Below, piece after piece: positions 21,723-28,850 of a stretch of 64,000 bases of DNA (positions are counted from its first letter, which is position 1; each line of letters opens with the position of its first letter). A program made the translations under genes and the position numbers. The DNA is taken from contig NZ_PHQX01000001.1 in NCBI RefSeq assembly GCF_002803515.1, forward strand, positions 930,001 to 994,000, given 5' to 3'. Below the pieces are notes generated by a model, which was not told where the DNA came from, made no database searches, and saw nothing but the letters and a program-made list of their open reading frames with translations. This stretch comes from Stenotrophomonas lactitubi. Lineage in GTDB: Bacteria; Pseudomonadota; Gammaproteobacteria; Xanthomonadales; Xanthomonadaceae.

Positions 21723-22742
21723 TCAGTACTTCAGGTTCTGCGTCCAGTAGGTCTCGATCTGGCGCACCAGTGCGTCCGGCAGCGGCACGTAGTCCAGCTG
21801 CTTGGCCTGCGCATCGCCATTCTTGTAGACCCAGCGGAAGAACTCCTGGGTGGCCTTGGCGCCAGCCACGTTCTTCGGCTGCTTGCGCACCAGGATGAAG
21901 TTGGTGGCGGTGATCGGCCATGCGTCAGCGCCCGGGGCGTTGGTCATCACCAGGTAGAAGTCACGGGCGTTGGCCCAGTCGGCGCTGGCCGCGGCCGCCG
22001 AGAACGAGGCGTCCGACGGCTGCACGATCTTGCCGGCTGCGTTCTTCATCGCCGCGTAGGACATCTTGTTCTGCAGCGCGTAGGACAGTTCGACGTAGCC
22101 GATGCCGCCCTTGATCTGCTTCACGTAGGCAGCAACGCCTTCGTTGCCCTTGCCGCCGATGCCGGCCGGCCACTGCACCGAGGTGCCTTCACCGACCTTG
22201 CTCTTCCACTCCGGGCTGACCTTGGACAGGTAGTTGACGAAGTTGAAGGTGGTGCCCGAGCCGTCCGAACGATGGACGATGGTGATCTTGCCGCTGGGCA
22301 GGGTCAGGCCGCTGTTCAGGGCTGCAATGGCCGGGTCGTTCCAGGTGGTGATCTTGCCCAGGAAGATGTTGGCCAGGGTCGGACCGTCCAGCTTCAGCGC
22401 GCCCGGGGCGACGCCCGCGACGTTGATCACCGGCACCACGCCGCCGATCACCGACGGGAACTGGGCCAGGCCGGCGGCAGCCAGCTCTTCCGGCTTCAGC
22501 GGCGCATCGGACGATCCGAAGTCCACGGTCGCAGCCTTGATCTGGGCGATACCACCGCCGGAACCGATCGACTGGTAGTTGACCTTCTTGCCGGTGGCGG
22601 TGCTGTAGTCGGCGGACCACTTGGACATCACCGGATAGATGAACGAAGCGCCCGCGCCGGTGACATCGGCGGCGTTGGCGGCGAACACGGACGACGCGGC
22701 CAGAATGGCGACGGCGGCGCGCGACTTGAAGGCGTGGATCAC
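21723..22742 (-). CDS. pstS: Second phosphate-binding protein PstS, periplasmic
   Basis: The 339-residue protein is a close paralogue of the downstream PstS and shares GAGASFIYPVMSKW, NYQSIGSGGGIAQ, DFGSSDAPL and VHRSDGSGTTFNFVNYLSKV. Its signal peptide (SRAAVAILAASSVFAANA) has no lipobox Cys, so it is probably soluble in the periplasm while the other copy is a lipoprotein. GTG 22742 is chosen because AGGAG lies eight bases upstream and the signal peptide starts there. It has its own PHO box array and its own terminator, so it is a single-gene unit. A division of labour (free scavenger versus anchored receptor) is inferred. Confidence 0.93.
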   Translation of the reverse strand: MIHAFKSRAAVAILAASSVFAANAADVTGAGASFIYPVMSKWSADYSTATGKKVNYQSIGSGGGIAQIKAATVDFGSSDAPLKPEELAAAGLAQFPSVIGGVVPVINVAGVAPGALKLDGPTLANIFLGKITTWNDPAIAALNSGLTLPSGKITIVHRSDGSGTTFNFVNYLSKVSPEWKSKVGEGTSVQWPAGIGGKGNEGVAAYVKQIKGGIGYVELSYALQNKMSYAAMKNAAGKIVQPSDASFSAAAASADWANARDFYLVMTNAPGADAWPITATNFILVRKQPKNVAGAKATQEFFRWVYKNGDAQAKQLDYVPLPDALVRQIETYWTQNLKY

Positions 22743-22795
22743 GGGAGAGACTCCTGGGGTGGTCGAGGGGCGGCTGCCCGACGTTTCGGTGCACA

Positions 22796-22850
22796 TTCCA
22801 TAACGGTTCCATGACACGCCCGCGTCTGTCATATGACGCGGACATGACAG
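22796..22850 (-). promoter_or_regulatory. PHO box array upstream of the second pstS
   Basis: On the minus strand the 7-mers CTGTCAT, GCGTCAT, CAGACGC, GTGTCAT and CCGTTAT begin at perfect 11-bp steps (22850, 22839, 22828, 22817, 22806). Four of the five fit the PhoB 7-mer; the middle one is degenerate. The array ends about 55 bp before the GTG start, close to where a PhoB-dependent promoter should be. Confidence 0.85.
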
Positions 22851-22878
22851 CCGTCATGGCGCTGCCGACGCCTCCCTT

Positions 22879-23658
22879 TCAGAGCCCGCGCAACGCCTCC
22901 GGAACGGCATAGCGGCCGTCGCTGGGCAGCAGTGTCCAGTGCTGCGCAGGAGCCGTCGTGTCGGTTGCATGGCAGTCATCACCCGCAGCGACGCTGATCG
23001 TATCGGTGCGCTTTTCGCGTACCAGGATCGGTGCCAGGCCAGGGCGAGTGCTGCTGCCCATTTCCAGCGTGCGCTCGAAGCGGCTGAACTCGCCGGCGCA
23101 GCGCGTATCCCATTCGCCGCGACTGCCGCTGACGGCCAGCGGGGCAAGCACCCGGCGCAGCTGTCGGCCATTGCGCACGAACAACTGCAGTTCGGTCTGT
23201 GCGAACGGGTTGGGGCCTGAGCTGCCGCTGTAGTCCATGCGCACGCCAAACGCGCGGGTGGCCGGATCCAGTTGCCAGCGTGCGGTGTCCAGGCGGAGTC
23301 CGGTGAAGCGCAGCGCATCACTGCTGACCGCATCGGCCACGCGGGTCCAGGCCAGCGGCTGGCCACTGGCGGTGTCGATCAGCAGCAGGTCCAGGTCGCC
23401 ACCGCGCACGTCTTCCGAGGCGGGCTCGGTCCATTGCGCGACGGCCAGCAGGGTCGTGCCGGGTTGTGCGGGCCACGCACGGCAGGCGGTGCTGTCGGCA
23501 TCGGTGAAGCGTGCCGTCACTGGCAACGTGCCAGCCGGCAACTGCCGATACGCGGCCTCGCGCACGGCCTCTGCATCGTCACAGGCGAGCGCGGTGGCGG
23601 GCAGCGCGGCGAGCAGGGCAGCGCACAGCAGGCGGCGCAGGCGGAGGGGAGTGGGCAT
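22879..23658 (-). CDS. Secreted protein of unknown function in the phosphate island
   Basis: I do not recognise this 259-residue protein. It has a clear Sec signal peptide (LLCAALLAALPATALA, cut near residue 25) and four or five Cys in the mature part (ACDDAEAV, STACRAW, TRCAGEF, GDDCHATD), which may form disulfides. No catalytic motif is apparent. It lies between the porin gene and the second pstS on the same strand. The pstS PHO box begins 29 bp beyond its stop codon, so it is probably transcribed separately or from the porin side. Its position makes it a candidate phosphate-starvation protein, by context only. Confidence 0.75.
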   Translation of the reverse strand: MPTPLRLRRLLCAALLAALPATALACDDAEAVREAAYRQLPAGTLPVTARFTDADSTACRAWPAQPGTTLLAVAQWTEPASEDVRGGDLDLLLIDTASGQPLAWTRVADAVSSDALRFTGLRLDTARWQLDPATRAFGVRMDYSGSSGPNPFAQTELQLFVRNGRQLRRVLAPLAVSGSRGEWDTRCAGEFSRFERTLEMGSSTRPGLAPILVREKRTDTISVAAGDDCHATDTTAPAQHWTLLPSDGRYAVPEALRGL

Positions 23659-23720
23659 CCCGAAGGTCCATGTCGACAGGGCAGGGCATCATCGCGCGGC
23701 CGCCGCCTGCCCACAACGAC

Positions 23721-23746
23721 GAAGGCACGGCCGGAGCCGTGCCTTC
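23721..23746 (-). terminator. Hairpin after the porin gene
   Basis: Stem GAAGGCACGGC (23721-23731) with GCCGTGCCTTC (23736-23746), 11 bp, loop 4. The T tract on the minus side is weak. It lies about 22 bp after the porin stop codon and separates it from the unknown secreted protein. Confidence 0.65.
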
Positions 23747-23768
23747 GTTCGAACGCGTGCTTCCGGTC

Positions 23769-24980
23769 TTACCAGAAGAACTGCGCGCGGGCTTCCAGGA
23801 TGTTCGGATCGTCGTTGACGAAACCACGGGCGGTCGAGCTGTACTTCTTGCTGTCGACCATCACGTAGTTGAGCATCAGCTTGAAGTTCGAGCGCCAGTA
23901 CCAGTTGGCGCCAACGGTCCAGATGTCCATCTTGCCGCCGAGCACGCCATCGACGATCGGCGGACGGCCGGCCACCGGGTTGGCAGCGAGGTTGCCATCG
24001 TTCAGATCCATGTGGTCGTAACGCAGGCCCAGCTGCCACTGGCCGCCGGCCGGGTTGTTCGGCAGGCCGGTGCCCGGGGTGCCGCCCTTGTAGCTCCAGC
24101 TTTCGCCGGTGACATTCCACACGCCGCTGACGTAGTAGCCGTCGGTGGTGTAGTTGTCATGGGCATAACGCTTGGCCTTGCTGGTGTAGTACTCGGCCTG
24201 GGCCTTGAACGGACCCTGGAAGTACATCGCTTCGGCGCCGATGGTGCTGACGCGGTCGGTGTCGGTCATGTTGCCGCCATCGATCAGGCGCGCGGTGGCC
24301 AGGTCAGCGTTCGGGCGGGCACGCACGCGCAGGGTGTCTGCGTCGGTGTCGTAGTCCACGTAGCTCAGGCCGAAGTGCAGGACCTGGCCCTTCTCGTTGA
24401 TCGGGGCCCAGGTGCCACGCGCGCCGTAGCCGCTGCCGTGGGCCAGGTTGCGGGTCAGTTCGCGGCCGAAGGCGCTGGCGGTGACCGACCAGTTGTCCTG
24501 GCCGTAGCTGTACGCGCCGCCGAGGCGACGGGCGATGGCATAGGTGTTGGTGACCGCAGCCTTGGAGATGAAGTCGTTGTTCTTGGTGCTGGACAGCTCT
24601 TCCAGGCTGTTGGGCTGCTTGAACTGGCCGACCTGGATGAAGTGGTTGGCGTTGCCCAGCAGCTTGTACTTCACGTTGGTGTCGAGGAACTTGTCGGCCT
24701 TGGCGTCATAGCCGACCACCCACTCCACGTTGCCCGGGCCCTTGCCCTTCAGCACCAGCTCGGCGCGACGCAGTTCGAACTCGCTGTTCTTGCCGTTGCC
24801 GGCGTCACCGCCGTTGAGGTCCACGACGTCATTGTCGTACCAGTTGCCGTCGGCCTGGACCAGGCCTTCGAAGGTGATTTCCGAACCGCCGATCACATCG
24901 ATGGCGACTTCGGCGTGGGCGGCCGGCACATACAGCGCAGCAGCCACGGCGACCGTCAGGAGTTGGTGATGCAGTTTCAT
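23769..24980 (-). CDS. Phosphate/polyphosphate-selective porin, OprO/OprP family
   Basis: The 403-residue outer membrane protein starts with a signal peptide (LLTVAVAAALYVPAAHA) and continues as a 16-strand-type porin: FEGLVQADGNWYDND, FELRRAELVLKGKGPGNVEWVVGYD and a C-terminal aromatic residue (AQFFW) needed for outer membrane assembly. The phrase with RRAELVLKG and the D-rich N terminus are typical of OprP/OprO. These porins admit phosphate or pyrophosphate under starvation. ATG 24980 is chosen, with GGAG upstream. PHO-box-like units lie at 25019-25051. Whether it prefers phosphate or polyphosphate cannot be told. Confidence 0.9.
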   Translation of the reverse strand: MKLHHQLLTVAVAAALYVPAAHAEVAIDVIGGSEITFEGLVQADGNWYDNDVVDLNGGDAGNGKNSEFELRRAELVLKGKGPGNVEWVVGYDAKADKFLDTNVKYKLLGNANHFIQVGQFKQPNSLEELSSTKNNDFISKAAVTNTYAIARRLGGAYSYGQDNWSVTASAFGRELTRNLAHGSGYGARGTWAPINEKGQVLHFGLSYVDYDTDADTLRVRARPNADLATARLIDGGNMTDTDRVSTIGAEAMYFQGPFKAQAEYYTSKAKRYAHDNYTTDGYYVSGVWNVTGESWSYKGGTPGTGLPNNPAGGQWQLGLRYDHMDLNDGNLAANPVAGRPPIVDGVLGGKMDIWTVGANWYWRSNFKLMLNYVMVDSKKYSSTARGFVNDDPNILEARAQFFW

Positions 24981-25018
24981 GGAGAGGAGCCTTGCAGGCA
25001 GGTGGGAAGATGCGCGCA

Positions 25019-25051
25019 GGCTAAAACGTGAAGATTGCGTAAATGTGACAG
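25019..25051 (-). promoter_or_regulatory. Candidate PHO box upstream of the porin gene
   Basis: On the minus strand CTGTCAC, ACGCAAT and ACGTTTT start at 11-bp steps (25051, 25040, 25029). The first is a good PhoB half-site and the others are weaker. They sit about 40-70 bp before the start codon. Confidence 0.55.
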
Positions 25052-25208
25052 TTCGCGCACGGCCGCGATCCGCCGCAGGCCCCGTCGCGGCTGGGCCTGC
25101 CATTGGAACCGGTTACGTATGACGCCCGGATTGCGCCCCGGTTGCAGTAGATCCACGCCATGCAAGGCTGGTGTTTCCGTGCATCCACGTCATGCGCGGA
25201 TACCGCCA

Positions 25209-25898
25209 TCACTCGGCGAGGGTCTTGTCCTTGAACCGGCAAAGATCGGCAATCACGCACCCCGGGCAATCCGGTTTGCGTGCTTTGCACACGTACCGTC
25301 CGTGCAGGATCAGCCAGTGGTGCGCATCCAGCAGGAACTCGGCGGGTATCGCTTTGACCAATCGATCTTCGACCTCGCGCACGTTCTTTCCTGGCGCAAG
25401 TCCAGTGCGGTTGGCGACACGGAAGATATGCGTGTCCACCGCCATCACCGGTTCGCCGAAGGCGGTGTTGAGTACCACGTTGGCGGTCTTGCGACCGACA
25501 CCGGGCAGGGCCTCCAGTGCATCGCGATCGCGTGGCACTTCGCCGCCGTGCTTCTCCAGCAGCAGCGCGCAGGTGGCGATCACGTTCTTCGCCTTTGCGT
25601 TGAACAGGCCGATGGTGGCGATGTACTTCTTCAGTCCCTCTTCGCCCAGGGCGAGGATCTTCGCCGGCGTGTTGGCAACCGGGAACAGGCGACGGGTGGC
25701 CTTGTTGACGCCGACGTCGGTGGCCTGCGCCGACAGTGCGACCGCCACCAGCAGTTCGAACGGCGAACTGTATTCCAGCTCGGTCTTCGGATGCGGGTTG
25801 AGTTCGCGCAGGCGGGTGAACATTTCCACCACGTCGGCACGCGGCATCGTACCGCCGCGGCGCGCAGGTGCGCGCGCGGTCTTCTTCGCGGTCGCCAT
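25209..25898 (-). CDS. nth: Endonuclease III (DNA glycosylase/AP lyase)
   Basis: The 229-residue protein removes oxidised pyrimidines from DNA and cleaves at the abasic site. Helix-hairpin-helix motif LPGVGRKTANVVL with the catalytic Lys, then VDTHIFRVANR with the catalytic Asp, and the [4Fe-4S] ligands C-x6-C-x2-C-x5-C in YVCKARKPDCPGCVIADLC are all present. The N terminus carries a 20-residue basic extension. Start ATG 25898 shares one base with the preceding gene's stop (TAATG), so it is coupled to it. Confidence 0.95.
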   Translation of the reverse strand: MATAKKTARAPARRGGTMPRADVVEMFTRLRELNPHPKTELEYSSPFELLVAVALSAQATDVGVNKATRRLFPVANTPAKILALGEEGLKKYIATIGLFNAKAKNVIATCALLLEKHGGEVPRDRDALEALPGVGRKTANVVLNTAFGEPVMAVDTHIFRVANRTGLAPGKNVREVEDRLVKAIPAEFLLDAHHWLILHGRYVCKARKPDCPGCVIADLCRFKDKTLAE

Positions 25899-26251
25899 TA
25901 CTGCTCCTTGCCGGCGGCGCGGGCCTTGGCCCGGGCGAGGATGGCGGCCGCTGCGGCAGGCAGGGCGGGTTTTGCGTCCGGCGCCGGGGCGGGCGTGCGA
26001 CGCGCATCACGCTCGGCCTCGCGTCGGGCCAGGCGCACCGCGCGTGCGCGGAAACGTTCGCGCGCGGCCCAGGCACGCTGCAGTTGCAGCTGCATCTGGC
26101 AGAGGCGGTCGGGCAGGTCTGGATGGTCGGGCAGCAGCCGGTCATCGCCAGCGCGCACGACGTAGTCCATCAGTCCAGCCTGCAGCGCGCCATCAGGATC
26201 GTCTGCCTGGACCCGGGCGAACAGCAGCACGGGGTTGGGTCGGGATGCCAT
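25898..26251 (-). CDS. Small basic Ala/Arg-rich protein, unknown function
   Basis: The 117-residue protein is not recognised. An acidic N-terminal third (LLFARVQADDPDGALQAGLMDYVV) is followed by a long predicted helix rich in Gln, Arg and Ala (QMQLQLQRAWAARERFRARAVRLARREAERD) and an Ala/Pro-rich C terminus. It may be a coiled-coil or nucleic-acid-binding protein. It sits between the enoyl-CoA hydratase gene (4 bp away) and nth (1-base overlap) on the same strand, so the three look like one operon. The coupling to nth suggests a link to DNA repair or simply shared transcription. Confidence 0.7.
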   Translation of the reverse strand: MASRPNPVLLFARVQADDPDGALQAGLMDYVVRAGDDRLLPDHPDLPDRLCQMQLQLQRAWAARERFRARAVRLARREAERDARRTPAPAPDAKPALPAAAAAILARAKARAAGKEQ

Positions 26252-26255
26252 GGCG

Positions 26256-27050
26256 TCAGCGGTTCTGGAAAGCGGGGGGACGGCGCTGCAGGAAGGCGTT
26301 GGTGCCTTCGCGCATGTCTTCAGTGGCGAACAGCAGGCCGAACTGCGCACTTTCATATTCCAGGCCGGCGTCCAGGCTGCATTCGCCACCCACGTGCACC
26401 GCATCGAGCAGGCCACGCAGCGCCAGCGGCGCCGACTGTGCCAGCTGCCGGGCCAGGGCCTGCACGCGGGCGTCGAGCTCGGCGGCAGGCACCACTTCGT
26501 TGACGATGCCCAGGGCCAGCGCGCGTGCGGCATCGATCGGGGTGCCCAGCAGGCACAGCTCCAGCGTGGCCGCGCGTCCACACAGGCGCAGCAGGCGCTG
26601 GCTGCCGCCGAAGCCGGGAATCAGGCCGAGATTGATCTCCGGCTGGCCGACCTTGGCGGAATCGGCCGCAATGCGCAGGTGGCAGGCCATGGCCAGCTCC
26701 AGCCCGCCGCCCAGCGCAAAACCGTTCACGCGGGCGATCACCGGCTTGGGCATGCGTTCGATGCGGCGCATCAGCGCCTGGCCGAGCAGGGAGAAGTCAC
26801 GTCCCTGAACCGCGCTCAATGTGTTCATTTCCGCGATGTCGGCCCCCGCCACGAAGGCCTTGGGGCCGGCGCCGGTCAGCACCACCACCCGTACCGCCGT
26901 ATCGGCGGCGGCGTCGCTGAACGCCTCGGCCAGAGCCTGCAGGGTCGCGGCATTGAGGGCGTTGAGCTTGTCCGGTCGCTGCACGGTAATGGTGCGGATG
27001 GCGCCGTCGTCGCTGATGGCGACCGGGTGGGGAGCGGGGGCCTCGGCCAC
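26256..27050 (-). CDS. Enoyl-CoA hydratase/isomerase family protein
   Basis: The 264-residue crotonase-fold protein carries FVAGADIAEMNTL (oxyanion hole and acyl-CoA binding, near residue 70), NGFALGGGLELAMACHLRIAA and the two catalytic acids in AKVGQPEINLGLIPGFGGSQRL. Both glutamates of classical hydratases (ELAMACHLR and PEINLG) are present, so a true 2-trans-enoyl-CoA hydratase is likely. It would act in fatty-acid or related acyl-CoA degradation. There is no thiolase or dehydrogenase partner nearby, so the substrate is open. It is divergent from the FKBP gene. Confidence 0.9.
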   Translation of the reverse strand: MAEAPAPHPVAISDDGAIRTITVQRPDKLNALNAATLQALAEAFSDAAADTAVRVVVLTGAGPKAFVAGADIAEMNTLSAVQGRDFSLLGQALMRRIERMPKPVIARVNGFALGGGLELAMACHLRIAADSAKVGQPEINLGLIPGFGGSQRLLRLCGRAATLELCLLGTPIDAARALALGIVNEVVPAAELDARVQALARQLAQSAPLALRGLLDAVHVGGECSLDAGLEYESAQFGLLFATEDMREGTNAFLQRRPPAFQNR

Positions 27051-27216
27051 GGGAAACTCCTGGAACGTTAAAAAAAAGTGAGATTGAACTCTGTAAACGC
27101 AGACAGGTCATAGCCTGCGTGGTGAGTAGCGGTTACACGTTGTGGCCGTTATCCTAACCCGTCGCCTCAGGGCGGCGCAGAACGTCCCTGAGTTACCACC
27201 CCTGGAGAACTGTTTG

Positions 27217-27918
27217 ATGAAGTTGCGTTCTATCGCGGTCGCCGTCGCGGCCCTGGCCCTGACGGGCAATGCCTTCGCCCAGGACATCGCGTCCGAGAAG
27301 GGCAAGCTGAGCTACTACTTCGGTTACGACTACGGCAACAACCTGGCGGAGCTGACTGGTCGCGGTGAGCAGCTGGACATCAACTCGGTGGTGAAGGGTC
27401 TGCAGGACGCCTACGCCAAGAAGCAGCCGGCGATCACCGCCGAGCAGCTGAAGCCGGCCGTTGAAGCGTTCCAGAAGCGCGAGCAGGGCCGTGCCCAGGC
27501 CGCCAAGGCCGAGTACGAAAAGGCTGCTGCCGACAACAAGACCAAGAGCGATCAGTTCATGGCGCAGAACAAGGCCAAGGCGGGCGTGCAGACCCTGCCG
27601 AGCGGCGTTCAGTACCGTGTGATCGAAGCCGGCAAGGGTGCCAAGCCGACCCAGGCCAGCACCGTGCAGCTGGAAGTGGCCGGTCCGTTCCCGTACGGCC
27701 AGCGTCCGACCGAGGCTCGCCCGGCCCAGCAGATTCCGTCGATCAAGGTCAGCGAAGTCGAAATGAAGGCCATGCGCGAGACCCTGCTGCAGATGCCGGC
27801 TGGCTCGAAGTGGGAAGTGTCCCTGCCGCCGGATCAGGCCTATGGTGCCGACCCGCGCACCCCGTTCCCGCCGAACGTGGCTGTGCAGTTCGAGATCAAG
27901 CTGATCAGCGTCAAGTAA
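27217..27918 (+). CDS. Periplasmic FKBP-like protein with degenerate isomerase domain
   Basis: The 233-residue protein has a signal peptide (IAVAVAALALTGNAFA) and the FkpA/Mip-type N-terminal dimerisation domain (KLSYYFGYDYGNNLAE, VVKGLQDAYAKKQPAIT) with a long helical linker. The C-terminal domain starts as FKBP (GVQTLPSGVQYRVIEAGKGAKPTQASTVQLEVAG) and ends as FKBP (AYGADPRTPFPPNVAVQFEIKLISV). The middle lacks the usual G-x-FDSS and V-I-x-GW elements that line the active site. It may therefore act as a chaperone without prolyl isomerase activity. ATG 27217 has GGAG upstream. A strong terminator follows. Confidence 0.88.
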   Translation: MKLRSIAVAVAALALTGNAFAQDIASEKGKLSYYFGYDYGNNLAELTGRGEQLDINSVVKGLQDAYAKKQPAITAEQLKPAVEAFQKREQGRAQAAKAEYEKAAADNKTKSDQFMAQNKAKAGVQTLPSGVQYRVIEAGKGAKPTQASTVQLEVAGPFPYGQRPTEARPAQQIPSIKVSEVEMKAMRETLLQMPAGSKWEVSLPPDQAYGADPRTPFPPNVAVQFEIKLISVK

Positions 27919-27940
27919 GAAGAAACAGCGTCAACATCCA

Positions 27941-27972
27941 CGCGCCGGTGATTCCACCGGCGCGTTTTTGTT
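27941..27972 (+). terminator. Rho-independent terminator of the FKBP gene
   Basis: Stem CGCGCCGGTG (27941-27950) with CACCGGCGCG (27955-27964), 4-nt loop, followed by TTTTTGTTT. About 22 bp after the stop codon. Confidence 0.93.
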
Positions 27973-28046
27973 TCTGCGGTACGCAGCAGCCGTGTGGGCC
28001 CATCCCAAATCCAGCTCATTCGCGCTACTGTTGACCGGTGCAAATA

Positions 28047-28850
28047 ATGGAAGAAACGGCGCGTGCTGTCGCAAGCCCCTGCATCAACGTGTGCAAGCTG
28101 GATCGCAACCGGCTGTGCGCCGGCTGCGGGCGGCATATCGACGAAATCGCACGGTGGTCGTCGATGAGCGACAGCGAGCGCACCCACATCCTGCAGCGGG
28201 TGTTGCCACTGCGCCAACAGCTGCAGCAGTCGCTGCGAGGCTCGCTGGCCGATCACGAGCGCCTGCTGCGCGCGCTGCATCCGCTGGCCGAACCGCCGGC
28301 AGGTGACGGCTGGAACCGTAGTGAACTGGATGACCTGCTGCCCCCGGGCCCACCGGTCGAGGCGGCCGTGCTGGCCGGCATCGTCCCGCGCGCCAACGGT
28401 GCGCAGGTGATCCTGACCCGGCGTACCGAAACCCTGCGGCAACATGGTGGCCAGGTCGGTTTTCCCGGTGGCCGTACCGAGCCGGATGATCGTGATGCGC
28501 TGGCCGCAGCACTGCGCGAAAGCCAGGAAGAAATCGCATTGGCGCCGACGCAGGTGCAGGCACTGGGTTATCTCGATCCGTTCGTGACCATCACCGGCTA
28601 CCGGGTAACCCCGGTGGTGGCGGTGATCGATCCGGATTTCGTGGCGGTACCGCAGCCCAGCGAAGTGGCCGAGGTGTTCGAAGTGCCGCTGGACTATCTG
28701 ATGGCCGCCGGCAACCTGCGCCAGGTCGAAATCAACCATCGCGGCCGCGTCCGCCATGTCCTCGAATACGGCTGGCCCGGCCAGCGCATCTGGGGCGCCA
28801 CTGCGGCCATCCTGTACAACCTGCGTCGCCGCCTGGAGCAAGTGCAATGA
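28047..28850 (+). CDS. DUF1289-Nudix fusion, probable CoA pyrophosphatase
   Basis: The 267-residue protein joins two domains in one frame. Residues about 10-55 are DUF1289, a small Cys-rich module (SPCINVCKLDRNRLCAGCGRHIDEIARW, four Cys in a likely metal site). Residues about 90-265 are a Nudix hydrolase of the CoA pyrophosphatase (NudL) type: GQVGFPGGRTEPDD followed by AALRESQEEIAL, the Nudix box with its catalytic Glu residues. NudL-type enzymes cleave CoA to phosphopantetheine and 3',5'-ADP. DUF1289 proteins are usually separate; the fusion is unusual. ATG 28047 or an in-frame GTG at 28038 can start it. It overlaps the next gene by four bases. Confidence 0.85.
   Translation: MEETARAVASPCINVCKLDRNRLCAGCGRHIDEIARWSSMSDSERTHILQRVLPLRQQLQQSLRGSLADHERLLRALHPLAEPPAGDGWNRSELDDLLPPGPPVEAAVLAGIVPRANGAQVILTRRTETLRQHGGQVGFPGGRTEPDDRDALAAALRESQEEIALAPTQVQALGYLDPFVTITGYRVTPVVAVIDPDFVAVPQPSEVAEVFEVPLDYLMAAGNLRQVEINHRGRVRHVLEYGWPGQRIWGATAAILYNLRRRLEQVQ

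Noticed and set aside
25103..25121. AACCGGTT palindrome resembling a LacI-family operator upstream of the porin gene region
   Set aside because: It lies beyond the PHO box, no LacI-type regulator or sugar gene is near, and an 8-bp palindrome in GC-rich DNA is weak evidence.
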